From positions 385,501-449,500 of the forward strand of contig NZ_CP077073.1 of the NCBI RefSeq assembly GCF_019139535.1: a stretch of 64,000 nucleotides of DNA, in the 5' to 3' direction. Below the pieces are notes generated by a model. The model was not told where the DNA came from. It did no database searches and saw nothing but the letters and a program-made list of their open reading frames with translations. The DNA is from Pseudomonas muyukensis. GTDB lineage: Bacteria; Pseudomonadota; Gammaproteobacteria; Pseudomonadales; Pseudomonadaceae. This document shows, piece by piece, positions 18,971 to 29,500 of the stretch (its first letter is position 1; each line of letters starts with the position of its first letter). Made by a program: the position numbers and the translations under genes.

Positions 18971-19110
18971 CCTGTAGGAGCGGCCTTGTGTCGCGATGGG
19001 GCGCGCAGCGGCCCTAGATTTCAGCTGCGCCGCGTAGTTTCAGCTGCGCCGCATAGATGGCCGGGGCCGCTGCGCGGCCCTTTCGCGACACAAGGCCGCT
19101 CCTACAAGGG
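18971..19110. repeat. REP pair with perfect 24 bp arms and an internal duplication
   Basis: The arms at 18973-18996 and 19083-19106 are exact reverse complements (TGTAGGAGCGGCCTTGTGTC...). Between them an 18 bp unit TTTCAGCTGCGCCGC[G/A]TAG is present twice in tandem (about 19019-19055). Non-coding. Confidence 0.85.
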
Positions 19111-19137
19111 CCCGCCAAGCCCCCTGAACGCCACCCA

Positions 19138-19176
19138 CAAAAAAGCCCCGGTCCGCAACGGCTCAGGGCTTTGTCA
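19138..19176 (+). terminator. Intrinsic terminator after the oxidoreductase gene
   Basis: AAAGCCC ... GGGCTTT inverted repeat with A-rich left and TTTGT right flanks. Usable on both strands. The stretch 19177-19330 carries only an AT-rich promoter-like region for the next gene. Confidence 0.65.
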
Positions 19177-19330
19177 TAAATACCTCAGACCGCCGAAAAT
19201 CGAGAAAGTTTCATACATAATTCAATAAGTTAGAGAATTGTGTACAACTCGTGCTACTCGTCGGATTTCCATTGCAAGCCCATTCGCCGAGCCTCACATT
19301 CCGCCTCGTCATCCCCTTGAGGCTCTCTTG

Positions 19331-19807
19331 ATGAAGAAGTACTCCTCGATTCTGTTGTTGTCTTTCAGCTTGCTCAGCGGCGTTGCCATGGCAGGCGGCA
19401 CCACCGAGGCCGGCATTGGCGGCGCATTGGGTGGGGTACTGGGCTCCGTGGTGGGCAACTCCATCGGCGGTAGCACCGGCGGCGCCATTGGTGCCGGCCT
19501 GGGCGGCGCAGCCGGCGGTGCCCTGGGCGCCGACAAGCGCCAGCGTGGCGAAGCCGCCATCGGTGGCGCCCTGGGCGCGGCCGGCGGCAACGTGGTCGGT
19601 CGCTCCATGGGCGGCACCACCGGTAGCTATATCGGTGCCGCGGCCGGCGGTGGCGCCGGTGGCGCACTGGGTAACTACATGGGCAACAAGGCCGACGAAG
19701 ACGAGCGCCATGAGCGCCGCTACCGTCGCGGCTACGACGACCGCCGCCACTATGACCGTGGCCACCACTACGGCCACCGCAAGCACAAGCGTCACTGGCG
19801 CGACTGA
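19331..19807 (+). CDS. Secreted glycine-zipper protein
   Basis: A 158-residue protein with an N-terminal signal peptide (MKKYSSILLLSFSLLSGVAMA) and no lipobox cysteine. Residues about 22-120 are glycine-zipper repeats (GGALGGVLGSVVGNSIGG, GGAIGAGLGGAAGGALG) able to form two or more close-packed membrane helices. The C-terminal tail is Arg/His/Tyr-rich (RRGYDDRRHYDRGHHYG). Such YMGG/Gly-zipper proteins are envelope-associated; the function is unknown. The ATG at 19331 starts the signal peptide and has GAGG upstream. It stands alone with its own terminator. Confidence 0.85.
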   Translation: MKKYSSILLLSFSLLSGVAMAGGTTEAGIGGALGGVLGSVVGNSIGGSTGGAIGAGLGGAAGGALGADKRQRGEAAIGGALGAAGGNVVGRSMGGTTGSYIGAAAGGGAGGALGNYMGNKADEDERHERRYRRGYDDRRHYDRGHHYGHRKHKRHWRD

Positions 19808-19831
19808 TCGCCAGCCTTACGCCTGATGCCT

Positions 19832-19864
19832 AAGGCCCCGCCCTCACCGGCGGGGCCTTTTCGT
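19832..19864 (+). terminator. Intrinsic terminator
   Basis: An 11 bp stem AAGGCCCCGCC / GGCGGGGCCTT with loop CTCACC is followed by TTTTCG, 25 bp beyond the glycine-zipper stop codon. Confidence 0.9.
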
Positions 19865-19942
19865 TGCTGCCTGCGCCAGGGGATTAAGGGCCGCCCCGAT
19901 ATGGAGGCTACTAGCCACTAGTTATTATCCGCCCTTCAAACC

Positions 19943-20014
19943 ATGCACAGGACGCAGGGAATGCGCGCGATCGTCACCGATCCGATCTGTTCGGCCCAGG
20001 CCAGGGATACCTGA
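19943..20014 (+). CDS. Possible leader ORF before the CheR-like gene
   Basis: A 23-codon frame (ATG 19943, or 17 codons from ATG 19961, the latter with AGGA 8 nt upstream) ends in TGA at 20012-20014, three bases before the ATG of the methyltransferase gene. The peptide ends in PICSAQARDT. The next gene has no clear ribosome-binding site, so translational coupling is plausible. This is speculative. Confidence 0.3.
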   Translation: MHRTQGMRAIVTDPICSAQARDT

Positions 20015-20017
20015 CCG

Positions 20018-20827
20018 ATGCCTGGCCGCCGCCCGCCCCTGCTCAGCGAAGCCGGTTTTGCGAACATTCGCCAGCGGGTCGAGCAAGCCACCGGCGTGCA
20101 CCTGGCCGATGACCGCCGCACCGGCGTGGCCGCCCGCCTGCACCAGCGGCTCAAGGCCCTGCGGCTGACGCAGTTCGAGCAGTACCTGGCAGTGCTCGAC
20201 GGCCCCGCTGGCCCGGGTGAGCTCGAACACCTGCTGCGCCTGCTGGTTGCCCGCGACAGTTACTTCTTCCGTGAACACCGCCACTTCGAATGCCTGGCCC
20301 ACTGGCTGGCCACGCTGGAACATCCGCCGCGCCTGTGGAGCGCCGCCTGTGCCAGCGGCGAAGAGGCCTGGAGCCTGGCCATGGTCGCCGCGCAAAGCTC
20401 GCGGCTGCCGGGCTGGCAGGTGCTGGCCAGCGACTTCGACCCTCAGTTGCTGGCGCGCGCCGCCACCGGCATCTACGACATAGCCCAGGCCCGCTACTTC
20501 CCCGAAGGCTGGCTGGTCCGCCATTGTCTGTGCGGGGTCGGCGAGACGGCGGGGCGCCTGCGCATCGCGTCATCGCTGCGCGAGCGCGTACGCTTCGAGG
20601 CGATCAACCTGATCCGCACCCTGCCGGCTCACCTTGGCAGCTTCGATGCCATCCTGTTGCGCAACCTGCTGGCGAACCTGGCGCCACCGTACAAGGCCAA
20701 GCTGCTGCCGCGCCTGCTGGAACACCTGCGCCCGGGCGGGCTGCTGATCATCAGCCATAGCGAGAGCATCCACGGGCTGGACCTGCCGCTGCGGCCACTG
20801 CTGCCGTCAGTGTTCGAGCGCCTATGA
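20018..20827 (+). CDS. CheR-type protein methyltransferase
   Basis: A 269-residue S-adenosylmethionine methyltransferase of the CheR family, which methylates glutamates on chemoreceptors or receptor-like proteins. The helical N-domain (IRQRVEQATGVHLADDR, ARLHQRLKALRLTQFEQYL) and RDSYFFREHRHF match CheR. SAM-binding motifs are WSAACASGEEAWSLAM and ASDFDPQLLARA; later come FDAILLRNLLANL (family usually CRNVxIYF) and LRPGGLLIISHSES. No chemoreceptor, CheB or CheA is nearby. It is followed by a LuxR-type response regulator 118 bp downstream. Its target is unknown. Confidence 0.85.
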   Translation: MPGRRPPLLSEAGFANIRQRVEQATGVHLADDRRTGVAARLHQRLKALRLTQFEQYLAVLDGPAGPGELEHLLRLLVARDSYFFREHRHFECLAHWLATLEHPPRLWSAACASGEEAWSLAMVAAQSSRLPGWQVLASDFDPQLLARAATGIYDIAQARYFPEGWLVRHCLCGVGETAGRLRIASSLRERVRFEAINLIRTLPAHLGSFDAILLRNLLANLAPPYKAKLLPRLLEHLRPGGLLIISHSESIHGLDLPLRPLLPSVFERL

Positions 20828-20945
20828 TCAGAGGTACTGCCGCGCCGCTCGGCAGACAAGGACTGATCGCGCACCCGCGCGGCAGTGCGCTTTGGGATCG
20901 AGCCAGCCTGCCGCCCCCCTTCCCTTGCGAAACAGGCCCTTATCC

Positions 20946-21602
20946 ATGCCCTGCCGAATCCTCCTTGCCGATCAATCGCCGCTCTTTCGCGCCGGGCTGC
21001 GCGCCCTGCTCGAGCAGAAGAAAGACTTCGTCGTGGTGGGCGATACCGGCGATGCCATGGCCGCCGTGAGCCTGGCCGAAAAGCTCAAGCCCGACATCGT
21101 GGTGCTCGACATGAGTGGCGAACTGGACAGCCAGCAGGCCTTGCAGGAACTGTTCATCCGTGTGCCCGGCAGCCGGGTCCTGATGTTCTCGGCACGTTCG
21201 GAACTGGACCACGTGATGAACTGCCTGCAACTGGGCGCCCACGGTTTCCTGTTGAAGAACGCGCCGGTGGTCGAGCTCGAACAGGCCCTGCAGACCTTGC
21301 GTGGCGGTGGCCAGTACCTGTGCTCGGCGGTACTGCCAATGGTCATAGGCCAGGCCCTCAAGCACAGCCGCAAGCGCACCACCGCCCAGGCCCCGGCTCA
21401 GCCGTTGACCACCCGCCAGCTGGAGATCCTGCGCCTGATCGCCCGCGGCGAGACCACCCGCTCCATCGCCGACGGCCTGGGCCTGAGCATCAAGACTGTC
21501 GAGGCCCACCGCTCGCAGATCATGCACCGCCTGCAGATCCACGATGTGCCCGGGCTGGTGTTGTTCGCCGTGCGCGAAGGGATCATCCGCCTCAACGATT
21601 GA
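20946..21602 (+). CDS. NarL/FixJ-family response regulator
   Basis: A 218-residue two-domain regulator. In the receiver (about 1-120) the phospho-acceptor is the Asp of DIVVLDMSGE, with FSARSE and the Lys in LLKNAP. The acidic pair normally read as DD/ED is reduced to a single Asp (LLADQSP). The C-terminal LuxR helix-turn-helix reads LTTRQLEILRLIARGETTRS and IADGLGLSIKTVEAHRSQIM. There is no cognate kinase nearby. The ATG at 20946 starts the receiver; an upstream extension is not conserved-looking. Its 3' end overlaps the convergent thioesterase gene by 11 bp. Confidence 0.9.
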   Translation: MPCRILLADQSPLFRAGLRALLEQKKDFVVVGDTGDAMAAVSLAEKLKPDIVVLDMSGELDSQQALQELFIRVPGSRVLMFSARSELDHVMNCLQLGAHGFLLKNAPVVELEQALQTLRGGGQYLCSAVLPMVIGQALKHSRKRTTAQAPAQPLTTRQLEILRLIARGETTRSIADGLGLSIKTVEAHRSQIMHRLQIHDVPGLVLFAVREGIIRLND

Positions 21603-22026
21603 GCGACAGCCCGGCGAGGATCAGTTGCAAAGCCTCGGGCAGCACTGCCGGCCGCCCCGAGGCACGCTCGATGAACACCTGGACCAGGGTGCCCGCCGCG
21701 CAGGCCTCGGCCTCACCGGGGCGGAACAGCGCCAGGCGGAACTCCACCGTGCTGCCCGCCAGGCGCGTCACCCCCAGGCCCACCTCGAGCACGTCCGGGA
21801 AGCCCGGCAAGGCGAAGAAGTCGGCCGCCGAGCTGACCACGAAAGCGGCCAGCTCGCCGTCGCGCAGGTCCAGCTCGGCCTGCTCCACGAGGAAGGCCTG
21901 GATGGCGGTTTCGAAGAAACCGTGCACGGTGGAGCCGGCGAGATGGCCGTTGAGGTCGTTGTCCTGCGGGCGGGTGAGGATGGGGTGGAAGTGGGAGAAG
22001 GCGTCGCGTTGCGGCGATTCGGTCAT
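21592..22026 (-). CDS. 4HBT-family acyl-CoA thioesterase
   Basis: A 144-residue hotdog thioesterase of the 4-hydroxybenzoyl-CoA/YbgC type. The catalytic region reads TRPQDNDLNGHLAGSTVHGF, with the Asp and the following His in place, and beta strands VLEVGLGVTRLAGSTVEFRL follow. The ATG at 22026 has AGGA 8 nt upstream; two earlier in-frame codons (22053, 22083) are possible but lack sites. It lies downstream of cysA on the same strand, separated by a 10 bp GC hairpin. The substrate is unknown. Confidence 0.85.
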   Translation of the reverse strand: MTESPQRDAFSHFHPILTRPQDNDLNGHLAGSTVHGFFETAIQAFLVEQAELDLRDGELAAFVVSSAADFFALPGFPDVLEVGLGVTRLAGSTVEFRLALFRPGEAEACAAGTLVQVFIERASGRPAVLPEALQLILAGLSLNR

Positions 22027-22099
22027 GGCAACATCCTGGGCTGTCTTCGACATGTCGTGGCAGCTTCCCACACTGCGCCGCAAACGCCTATCACCCTGT

Positions 22100-22122
22100 A
22101 GGCGCCGGCGTTGCCGGCGCCT
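22100..22122 (-). terminator. GC-rich hairpin downstream of cysA
   Basis: A perfect 10 bp stem AGGCGCCGGC / GCCGGCGCCT with a 3 nt loop lies 25 bp beyond the cysA stop. There is no U-run, so it is probably a 3'-end stabiliser or a Rho-assisted terminator. Confidence 0.55.
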
Positions 22123-22146
22123 TCGCCGCCCAGGTCATCCTCAGGC

Positions 22147-23136
<990 letters not shown>

Positions 23137-23139
23137 GAA

Positions 23140-24012
23140 TCATTCCTCCGCGGCGCTGTGGCGCAGGCGGTTAATACGGTTCTCGCTCCACTGCTTGAGC
23201 AGCAGGATGAAGAGCGCCAGGATCAGCAACAGGCTGGCCACGCTGAAGGCCGCGACATGGTTGTACTCGTTGTAGAGGATCTCCACGTGCAGCGGCAAGG
23301 TGTTGGTGACGCCGCGAATGTGCCCGGACACCACCGACACCGCGCCGAACTCGCCCATGGCCCGGGCGGTGCACAGCACCACGCCGTAGATCAGGCCCCA
23401 CTTGATGTTCGGCAGGGTCACGTGCCAGAACATCTGCCAGCCGTTGGCGCCGAGCAGGCGCGCGGCCTCCTCCTCCTGGGTGCCCTGCTCCTGCATCAGC
23501 GGGATCAGTTCACGGGCCACGAACGGCACGGTGACGAAGATGGTCGCCAGGACGATGCCCGGCAGGGCGAAGACGATCTGGATGTCGTGGTCCTGCAACC
23601 ACGGGCCGAACAGGCCCTGGGCGCCGAACATCAGCACGTAGACCAGGCCGGCGATCACCGGCGACACCGAGAACGGCAGGTCGATCAGGGTCACCAGCAC
23701 GCTCTTGCCGCGGAAGCTGTACTTGCTCACGCACCAGGCGGCGGATACCCCGAACACCAGGTTCAGCGGCACCGAGATGGCCACCGCCAGCAAGGTCAGC
23801 TTCAGCGCAGAGAGCGCGTCGGGCTCGAAGATCGCCTCGAAGAAGGTGCCGAAGCCGTTCTTCAGCGCCTGCGACACCACGATCACCAGCGGCAGCGCCA
23901 GGAACAGCGCGAAGACGATCCAGCCCAGGGTGATCAGCACACGGCGCGAGGTGGCGCTGCCACGCCGGGCGGCGTTGGCGGCGGCGGTCGCGCCAAGGGA
24001 AGACGAAGACAT
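23140..24012 (-). CDS. cysW: Sulfate/thiosulfate ABC transporter permease CysW
   Basis: A 290-residue inner-membrane permease with about six hydrophobic segments, starting at about residue 27 ([21 protein letters not shown]). The cytoplasmic EAA loop that contacts CysA reads [22 protein letters not shown]. It pairs with CysT. The start follows GGAGG. It lies 13 bp after cysT. Confidence 0.95.
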   Translation of the reverse strand: MSSSSLGATAAANAARRGSATSRRVLITLGWIVFALFLALPLVIVVSQALKNGFGTFFEAIFEPDALSALKLTLLAVAISVPLNLVFGVSAAWCVSKYSFRGKSVLVTLIDLPFSVSPVIAGLVYVLMFGAQGLFGPWLQDHDIQIVFALPGIVLATIFVTVPFVARELIPLMQEQGTQEEEAARLLGANGWQMFWHVTLPNIKWGLIYGVVLCTARAMGEFGAVSVVSGHIRGVTNTLPLHVEILYNEYNHVAAFSVASLLLILALFILLLKQWSENRINRLRHSAAEE

Positions 24013-24025
24013 TACCGGGCCTCCT

Positions 24026-24844
24026 TCAAGGGGTTTCGATGCGCCGCTGCAACAGGTTGATCAGCAGCAGCAGGATGAAGGAAACCACCAGCATCAGCAC
24101 GCCGATGGCGGTGGCGCCGGTGTAGTCGTACTGGTCGAGCTTGACCATGATCAGCAGCGGCAGGATCTCGGTCTTCATCGGCATGTTGCCGGCGATGAAG
24201 ATCACCGAGCCGTACTCGCCGACACCCCGGGCGAAGGCCAGGGCGAAGCCGGTGAGCCAGGCGGGCAGCAAGGCCGGAGCGAGGATGTGGCGGAACACCT
24301 GCAACGGTTTCGCGCCCAGGCAGGCAGCGGCTTCCTCGACTTCCCGCGGGATGTCCGCCAGCACCGGCTGCACCGTGCGCACCACGAACGGCAGGGTGAC
24401 GAAGGTCAGCGCCAGGGTGATGCCCAGCGGCGTGTAGGCGATCTTGAAACCCAGGTCGGTGGCGAACTGGCCGACCCAGCCCGACGGGGCATACAGGGCG
24501 GTCAAGGCAATACCGGCGACGGCGGTGGGCAGGGCGAACGGCAGGTCGATCATGGCGTCGATGACCTTGCGCCCGGGGAAGGTATAGCGCACCAGCACCC
24601 AGGCCAGCAGGGTGCCGATCACGCCATTGATGATGGCGGCGAACAGGGCGGTGCCGAAACTCAGCTTCAGCGCGGCGATGACCCGCGGCGCGCTGACGAT
24701 GTTCCAGAACTGCTCCCAGGTGAGCTGCGAGGCATGAATGAACATGGCCGCCAGCGGTATCAGCACGATCAGGCTGAGATACACCAAGGTGTAGCCCAGT
24801 GTCAGCCCGAAGCCGGGTATGACGGGGGAAATGCGACGTGACAT
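24026..24844 (-). CDS. cysT: Sulfate/thiosulfate ABC transporter permease CysT (CysU)
   Basis: A 272-residue inner-membrane permease with about six transmembrane segments (first [20 protein letters not shown]). The EAA loop reads [20 protein letters not shown]. It forms the sulfate channel with CysW. It is separated from sbp by a 185 bp REP-containing spacer, unlike the tight cysT-cysW-cysA junctions, so transporter subunits may be made at a lower level than Sbp. Confidence 0.95.
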   Translation of the reverse strand: MSRRISPVIPGFGLTLGYTLVYLSLIVLIPLAAMFIHASQLTWEQFWNIVSAPRVIAALKLSFGTALFAAIINGVIGTLLAWVLVRYTFPGRKVIDAMIDLPFALPTAVAGIALTALYAPSGWVGQFATDLGFKIAYTPLGITLALTFVTLPFVVRTVQPVLADIPREVEEAAACLGAKPLQVFRHILAPALLPAWLTGFALAFARGVGEYGSVIFIAGNMPMKTEILPLLIMVKLDQYDYTGATAIGVLMLVVSFILLLLINLLQRRIETP

Positions 24845-24908
24845 AAAGGTCCCTGGTTGAACGCACGAAGCCCGGGAGCGCTCCCGGGCCGGTGCAGGCT
24901 TCTGAATC

Positions 24909-25015
24909 CTGGGGCTGCTGCGCAGCCCTTTCGCGACACAAGGCCGCTCCTACAGGGGATCGCGGATTCTTGTAGGAGCGGCCTTGTGTCGCGAAAGGGC
25001 CGCACAGCGGCCCCG
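24909..25015. repeat. Inverted REP pair inside the sulfate operon (sbp-cysT)
   Basis: GCTGCGCAGCCCTTTCGCGACACAAGG... then TGTAGGAGCGGCCTTGTGTC... form two facing REP halves, the longest arm pairing about 24937-24955 with 24971-24989. The element lies between sbp and cysT, which are on the same strand. Confidence 0.85.
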
Positions 25016-25029
25016 CTTCTCCATACCGC

Positions 25030-26037
25030 TTACTGTGCCTGATAGATCTGATCAAACACCCCACCGTCATTGAAGAACTTCGGTTGTGCAGTCTTCCAGC
25101 CGCCGAAGTCCTTGTCGATGGTCACCAGGTCCAGTTTCGGGAACTGCTTGCCGAATTCGGCGGCAACCTTCTCGTCACGCGGGCGGTAGAAGTTCTCGGC
25201 GGCGATCTTCTGCCCGGCTGGGCTGTACAGGTGCTTGAGGTACTCGGTGGCGATCGCGGTATTGCCCTTCTTCTCGGCGTTCTTGTCCACCACCGCCACC
25301 GGCGGCTCGGCCAGGATCGACAGCGACGGCACGACGATCTCGAACTTGTCGCCGCCGCCGTCTTCCTTCAGCGCCAGGAAGGCTTCGTTTTCCCAGGCCA
25401 GCAGCACATCGCCCTGGCCGTTGTTGACGAAGGTGATGGTCGAGCCACGGGCACCGGTGTCCAGCACCGGCACATGCTTGAACAGCGCCTGCACGTATTC
25501 CTTGGCCTTGTCTTCGCTGCCGCCGGTCTTCAGGCCGTAGGCCCAGGCGGCGAGGAAGTTCCAGCGGGCGCCACCGGAGGTTTTCGGGTTGGGGGTGATC
25601 ACCGAGACGTCCGGCTTGATCAGGTCGCCCCAGTCCTTGATGCCTTTCGGGTTGCCCTTGCGCACCAGGAACACGATGGTCGAGGTGTACGGCGTGCTCG
25701 CCTGCGGCAGGCGCTTCTGCCAGTCCTCGGGCAAGGTTTTGCCGAGCTTGGCGATCTCGTCGATGTCACCGGCCAGGGCCAGGGTCACCACATCGGCACG
25801 CAGGCCGTCGATCACCGCCCGGCCCTGCTTGCCGGAGCCGCCGTGGGATTGCTGGATCTTCACCTTGTCGCCCGGGTGGGTGGCCTGCCAGTGCTGGATG
25901 AACTCGGCGTTGTACTGCTGGTACAGCTCGCGGGTCGGGTCGTAGGACACGTTCAGCAGTTCGTAGTCCTTGGCGATCGCGGAACCGGCAAAAACAGCGC
26001 TGGCCAGGGCGGCCAGGGCATAACGGCGGATGGACAT
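25030..26037 (-). CDS. sbp: Periplasmic sulfate-binding protein
   Basis: A 335-residue protein with a signal peptide ([19 protein letters not shown]) that binds sulfate for CysTWA. Family motifs are [40 protein letters not shown] (sulfate-contact Ser/Gly residues), [13 protein letters not shown], and a C-terminal [16 protein letters not shown]. The ATG at 26037 has GGGAG 8 nt upstream, better than the ATG at 26058. It is preceded by oscA, 47 bp away. Expression is expected under CysB in sulfur limitation. Confidence 0.95.
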   Translation of the reverse strand: MSIRRYALAALASAVFAGSAIAKDYELLNVSYDPTRELYQQYNAEFIQHWQATHPGDKVKIQQSHGGSGKQGRAVIDGLRADVVTLALAGDIDEIAKLGKTLPEDWQKRLPQASTPYTSTIVFLVRKGNPKGIKDWGDLIKPDVSVITPNPKTSGGARWNFLAAWAYGLKTGGSEDKAKEYVQALFKHVPVLDTGARGSTITFVNNGQGDVLLAWENEAFLALKEDGGGDKFEIVVPSLSILAEPPVAVVDKNAEKKGNTAIATEYLKHLYSPAGQKIAAENFYRPRDEKVAAEFGKQFPKLDLVTIDKDFGGWKTAQPKFFNDGGVFDQIYQAQ

Positions 26038-26084
26038 GGTGAAGCTCCCGATTGGCATTTTTCTAGTTTTGAAGTGATGCGGTA

Positions 26085-26267
26085 TCAGCCGGACTTGTTG
26101 CCGGGCTGCTGCAGGCGGAACTTCTCCTTGCGTTCGATCTGCACCACCTGGGCGTTGTGCACGGTGATCTCCACCGCGCCGAAGCGCAGGTCGCGCAGGG
26201 CACTCTGGATTTCCCGCAGGATGGTGGTTTCGTCCTGACCGTCGATGCTGCGCAGAGATGCACTCAT
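26085..26267 (-). CDS. oscA: OscA, small sulfur-starvation protein (DUF2292/YezD)
   Basis: A 60-residue cytoplasmic protein. The centre ([20 protein letters not shown], then [17 protein letters not shown]) is the DUF2292 domain of OscA, described in Pseudomonas as needed for organosulfur use and chromate tolerance. It lies directly upstream of sbp, its known neighbour. The ATG has an AGGAGAACG site. Its biochemical role is unknown. An inverted repeat at 26356-26380 lies in the promoter region. Confidence 0.85.
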   Translation of the reverse strand: MSASLRSIDGQDETTILREIQSALRDLRFGAVEITVHNAQVVQIERKEKFRLQQPGNKSG

Positions 26268-26355
26268 GCTCGTTCTCCTGTGAGTAAGGGTGCCGGGCAG
26301 AGGTTCTGAAGGGGATTTGCGCCTGGCGTGAAAGCCATACTAGAGAGGCGCGGAT

Positions 26356-26380
26356 ATTCTTAAAAATACTGTTTAAGAAT
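26356..26380 (-). promoter_or_regulatory. Inverted repeat upstream of oscA, candidate CysB-type operator
   Basis: A perfect 9 bp inverted repeat ATTCTTAAA / TTTAAGAAT with a 7 nt spacer lies 89-113 bp before the oscA start in an AT-rich block. CysB, a LysR-type activator, binds AT-rich dyads at sulfur-starvation promoters. The assignment to CysB is inference. Confidence 0.45.
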
Positions 26381-26408
26381 GTTTATATAACCAACGATGA
26401 GCAGCATT

Positions 26409-26529
26409 CCTGTAGGAGCGGCCTCGTGTCGCGAAAGGGCTGCGCGGCAGCCCCAGGATCTCTGCATCATGCAGGACTGCCGGGGCTGCTGCGCAGCCCT
26501 TTCGCGACGCAAGGCCGCTCCTACAGGGG
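26409..26529. repeat. Inverted REP pair
   Basis: TGTAGGAGCGGCCTCGTGTC...(26411 on) and the facing ...GCAAGGCCGCTCCTACAGG (ending about 26527) enclose a second GGGGCTGC/GCAGCCCC dyad. The element lies between the oscA promoter and the 3' end of triC. Confidence 0.85.
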
Positions 26530-26530
26530 G

Positions 26531-29500
26531 TCAGTGTTGGGTTTTGGCGGTGTGCTCCGGCTCGCGGATCTTGTACCAGGCCACATACAGCGCCGGCAGG
26601 AACAGCAGCGTCAGCAGCGTTGCACTGATGATGCCGCCGATCATGGCGTAGGCCATCGGCCCCCAGAACACTTCCCGGGCGATGGGGATCATGCCCAGGC
26701 TCGCCGCCGCGGCCGTCAGCAAGATCGGCCGGCGCCGGTGGTTGGTAGCCTCGACCACCGCGTCCCAGGGGGCGAAGCCCTGCGCCTCGAACTCGTCGAT
26801 CTGGGTCACCAGGATCACCGAGTTGCGGATGATGATGCCGATCAGCGCGAGGATCCCGAGGATCGCCACGAACCCCATCGGCGTGCCCGTGGGCACCAGC
26901 GCCAGGACTACGCCGATCAGCCCCAGCGGCGCCACGCTGACCACCAGGAACAGCTTCTGCACGCTGTGCAGCTGGATCATCAGGAAGGTCGCCATCAGGA
27001 ACAGCATCAACGGCACCACCTGGCGAATCGGCCCCTGGGCCTTGGCGCTCTCCTCCACGGTGCCGCCGGTGGCCACCTCGTAGCCGGCGGGCAGCTGGCT
27101 GGCGAATTTATCGATATCCGGCTTGAGCTGGGCCACCAGGTCGGTGGGCTGGATCTCGCCGTTGACCGAGGCCTTGATGGTGATGGTCGGCTTGCGGTCG
27201 CGGCGCCACACCAGCGGCTGCTCCAGCTCGTAGCGCACGGTGGCGAAGGCCAGCAGCGGAATCGAGGTGCCGTTGGGGCTGACGATCTGCAGGTTCTGCA
27301 GGGTATCGGGCGAGCCGCGCTCGCTGTCCTCGGCACGGGCGACCACGTTGACCAGGTAGATGTTGTCGTTGACCTGGGTGATCGGCACGCCGCTGACGAT
27401 GCTGTTCATCACGTTGGCCACGTCCTCGGACGACAGCCCGAGCTGGCGCGCCTTGTCCTGGGCGATCTCGACCCGCAGCACTTTGCCCGGCTCGTTCCAG
27501 TCGTAGATCATCTCGCCGATGTGCTCGTTCTGGTCGAGCAGGGTGGCCAGGTCGATGGCGTGCTTGCGCACCTGGTCGATGTCCTTGCCGCTGACCCGGT
27601 ACTGGATCGGCCGGCCCACCGGCGGGCCCATTTCCAGCGACTGGACGTTGGTGCCGATGCCGACGAAGTCCCGGGTCAGGCGCTCCTGCAGGCGCTGCAT
27701 CAGCCCGCCACGCTGCTCCAGGCCCTTGCTGACGATGACGAACTGGGCGTAGTAGGGGTTCTGCAGTTGCTGGTCCAGGGGCAGGTAGAAGCGGATTGCG
27801 CCCTGGCCGATGTAGGTGCTCCAGCTGACGATGTCCGGGTCGTCCTTGAAGGTGGCCTCGAAGCGGTCGACCACCTTGCGCGTCTCCTCGATCGAGGCGT
27901 TCTGCGGCAGGTTGAGGTCGACGAGGATTTCCGGACGGTCCGACGACGGGAAGAACTGGTTCTGCACGAAGCGCATGCCCACCACCGACAGCACGAACAG
28001 CACGATGGTGCCGATCACCGTCACCCAGCGGTGGCGCAGGCACCACAGCAGGCCATGCTCGAACGCGCGCCCCACCCGTCCCGGTTCGGCCTCGTGGGCC
28101 TTGAGCTTCTTGCTGTCGAGAATGTGCACGCCCAGCACCGGGGCGAAGAACACCGCGACGATCCACGACACCAGCAGCGCCACGGCGATCACCGCGAACA
28201 GGGTGAAGGTGTACTCGCCCGCGGAGCTGGCGTTCAGGCCGATCGGCACGAAGCCGGCCACGGTCACCAGGGTGCCGGTGAGCATGGGGAAGGCGGTGGA
28301 GGTATAGGCGAAGGTCGCCGCCTGCTCCTTGGTCTCGCCCATTTCCAGGCGCGTGACCATCACCTCCACGGTGATCATCGCGTCATCCACCAGCAGGCCC
28401 AGGGCAATGATCAGCGCGCCGAGGGAAATCCGCTGCATGGTGATGTCGGTGTATTCCATGAACACGAACACCATGGCCAGCACCAGCGGGATCGAGCAGG
28501 CCACCACCAGCCCGGCGCGCACCCCCAGGCTGACGAAGCTCACCACCAGCACGATCACCACGGCCTCGAACAGCGCGCTGGTAAAGCCACCCACCGCCTG
28601 CTTGACCACCACCGCCTGGTCGGAAACGGTATGCACCTCCACGCCCACCGGCAGGTCGTTGGTGATCTGGTCCATGCGCTCGCGCAGCAGTTTGCCGAAC
28701 ACCTGCATGTTGCCGCCGGCCTTCATGCCGATGGCCAGGCCGATGGCGGTCTGGCCGTTGTAGCGGAACATCGGCGACGGCGGGTCGACGTAGCCACGCT
28801 CGATGTCGGCCAAATCGGCCAGGCGGAAGAAGCGGTCGTTGATGCGCAGGTTGACGGTTTCCAGGTCCTTCTCCGAGGCGAACTGCCCGGTGGTGCGCAC
28901 CGAGATGCGCTCGGGCCCGGCCTCGATCACCCCTGCCGGGGTCACCGCGTTCTGCGCCTGCAAGGCCTGCATCACCTGGCTCTGGTCGATGCCGAAAGAG
29001 GCCAGCTTGCGGGTCGAGAAGTTCAGGTAGAGCACTTCGTCCTGGGTGCCGATCAACTCGATCTTGCCGATATTGGGCACATCGCGTACCTCGGCGCGCA
29101 CCTGCTCCACATAGTCACGCAGTTGGCGCAGGGTCAGGCCGTCGGAGGTGAAACCGTAGATCGAGCCGTAGACGTCGCCGAATTCGTCGTTGAAGCCCGG
29201 GCCCTGGATGCCCTTGGGGAACTGGCCGCTGATGTCCTGGATCTTCTTGCGCACCTGGTACCAGATTTCCGGGATGTCCTTGGCCTTGGTGGTGTCGCGC
29301 AGGTACACATAGACCGTGGACTCGCCCGGCCGGGTATAGCTTTTCACGTAGTCGAGCGAGTCCAGCTCCTCGAGTTTCTTCTCGATGCGGTCGGTGACCT
29401 GCAGCAGGGTCTCGTCCTGGGTCGCCCCCGGCCAGCGGGTCTGGATGACCATGGTCTTGATGGTGAACGAGGGGTCTTCCTCGCGGCCCAGGTTGAGGTA

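Noticed and set aside
19211..19795. Minus-strand Ala/Val/Thr-rich frame opposite the glycine-zipper gene
   Set aside because: It is the complement of the glycine repeats; the plus-strand gene has a signal peptide and a terminator.
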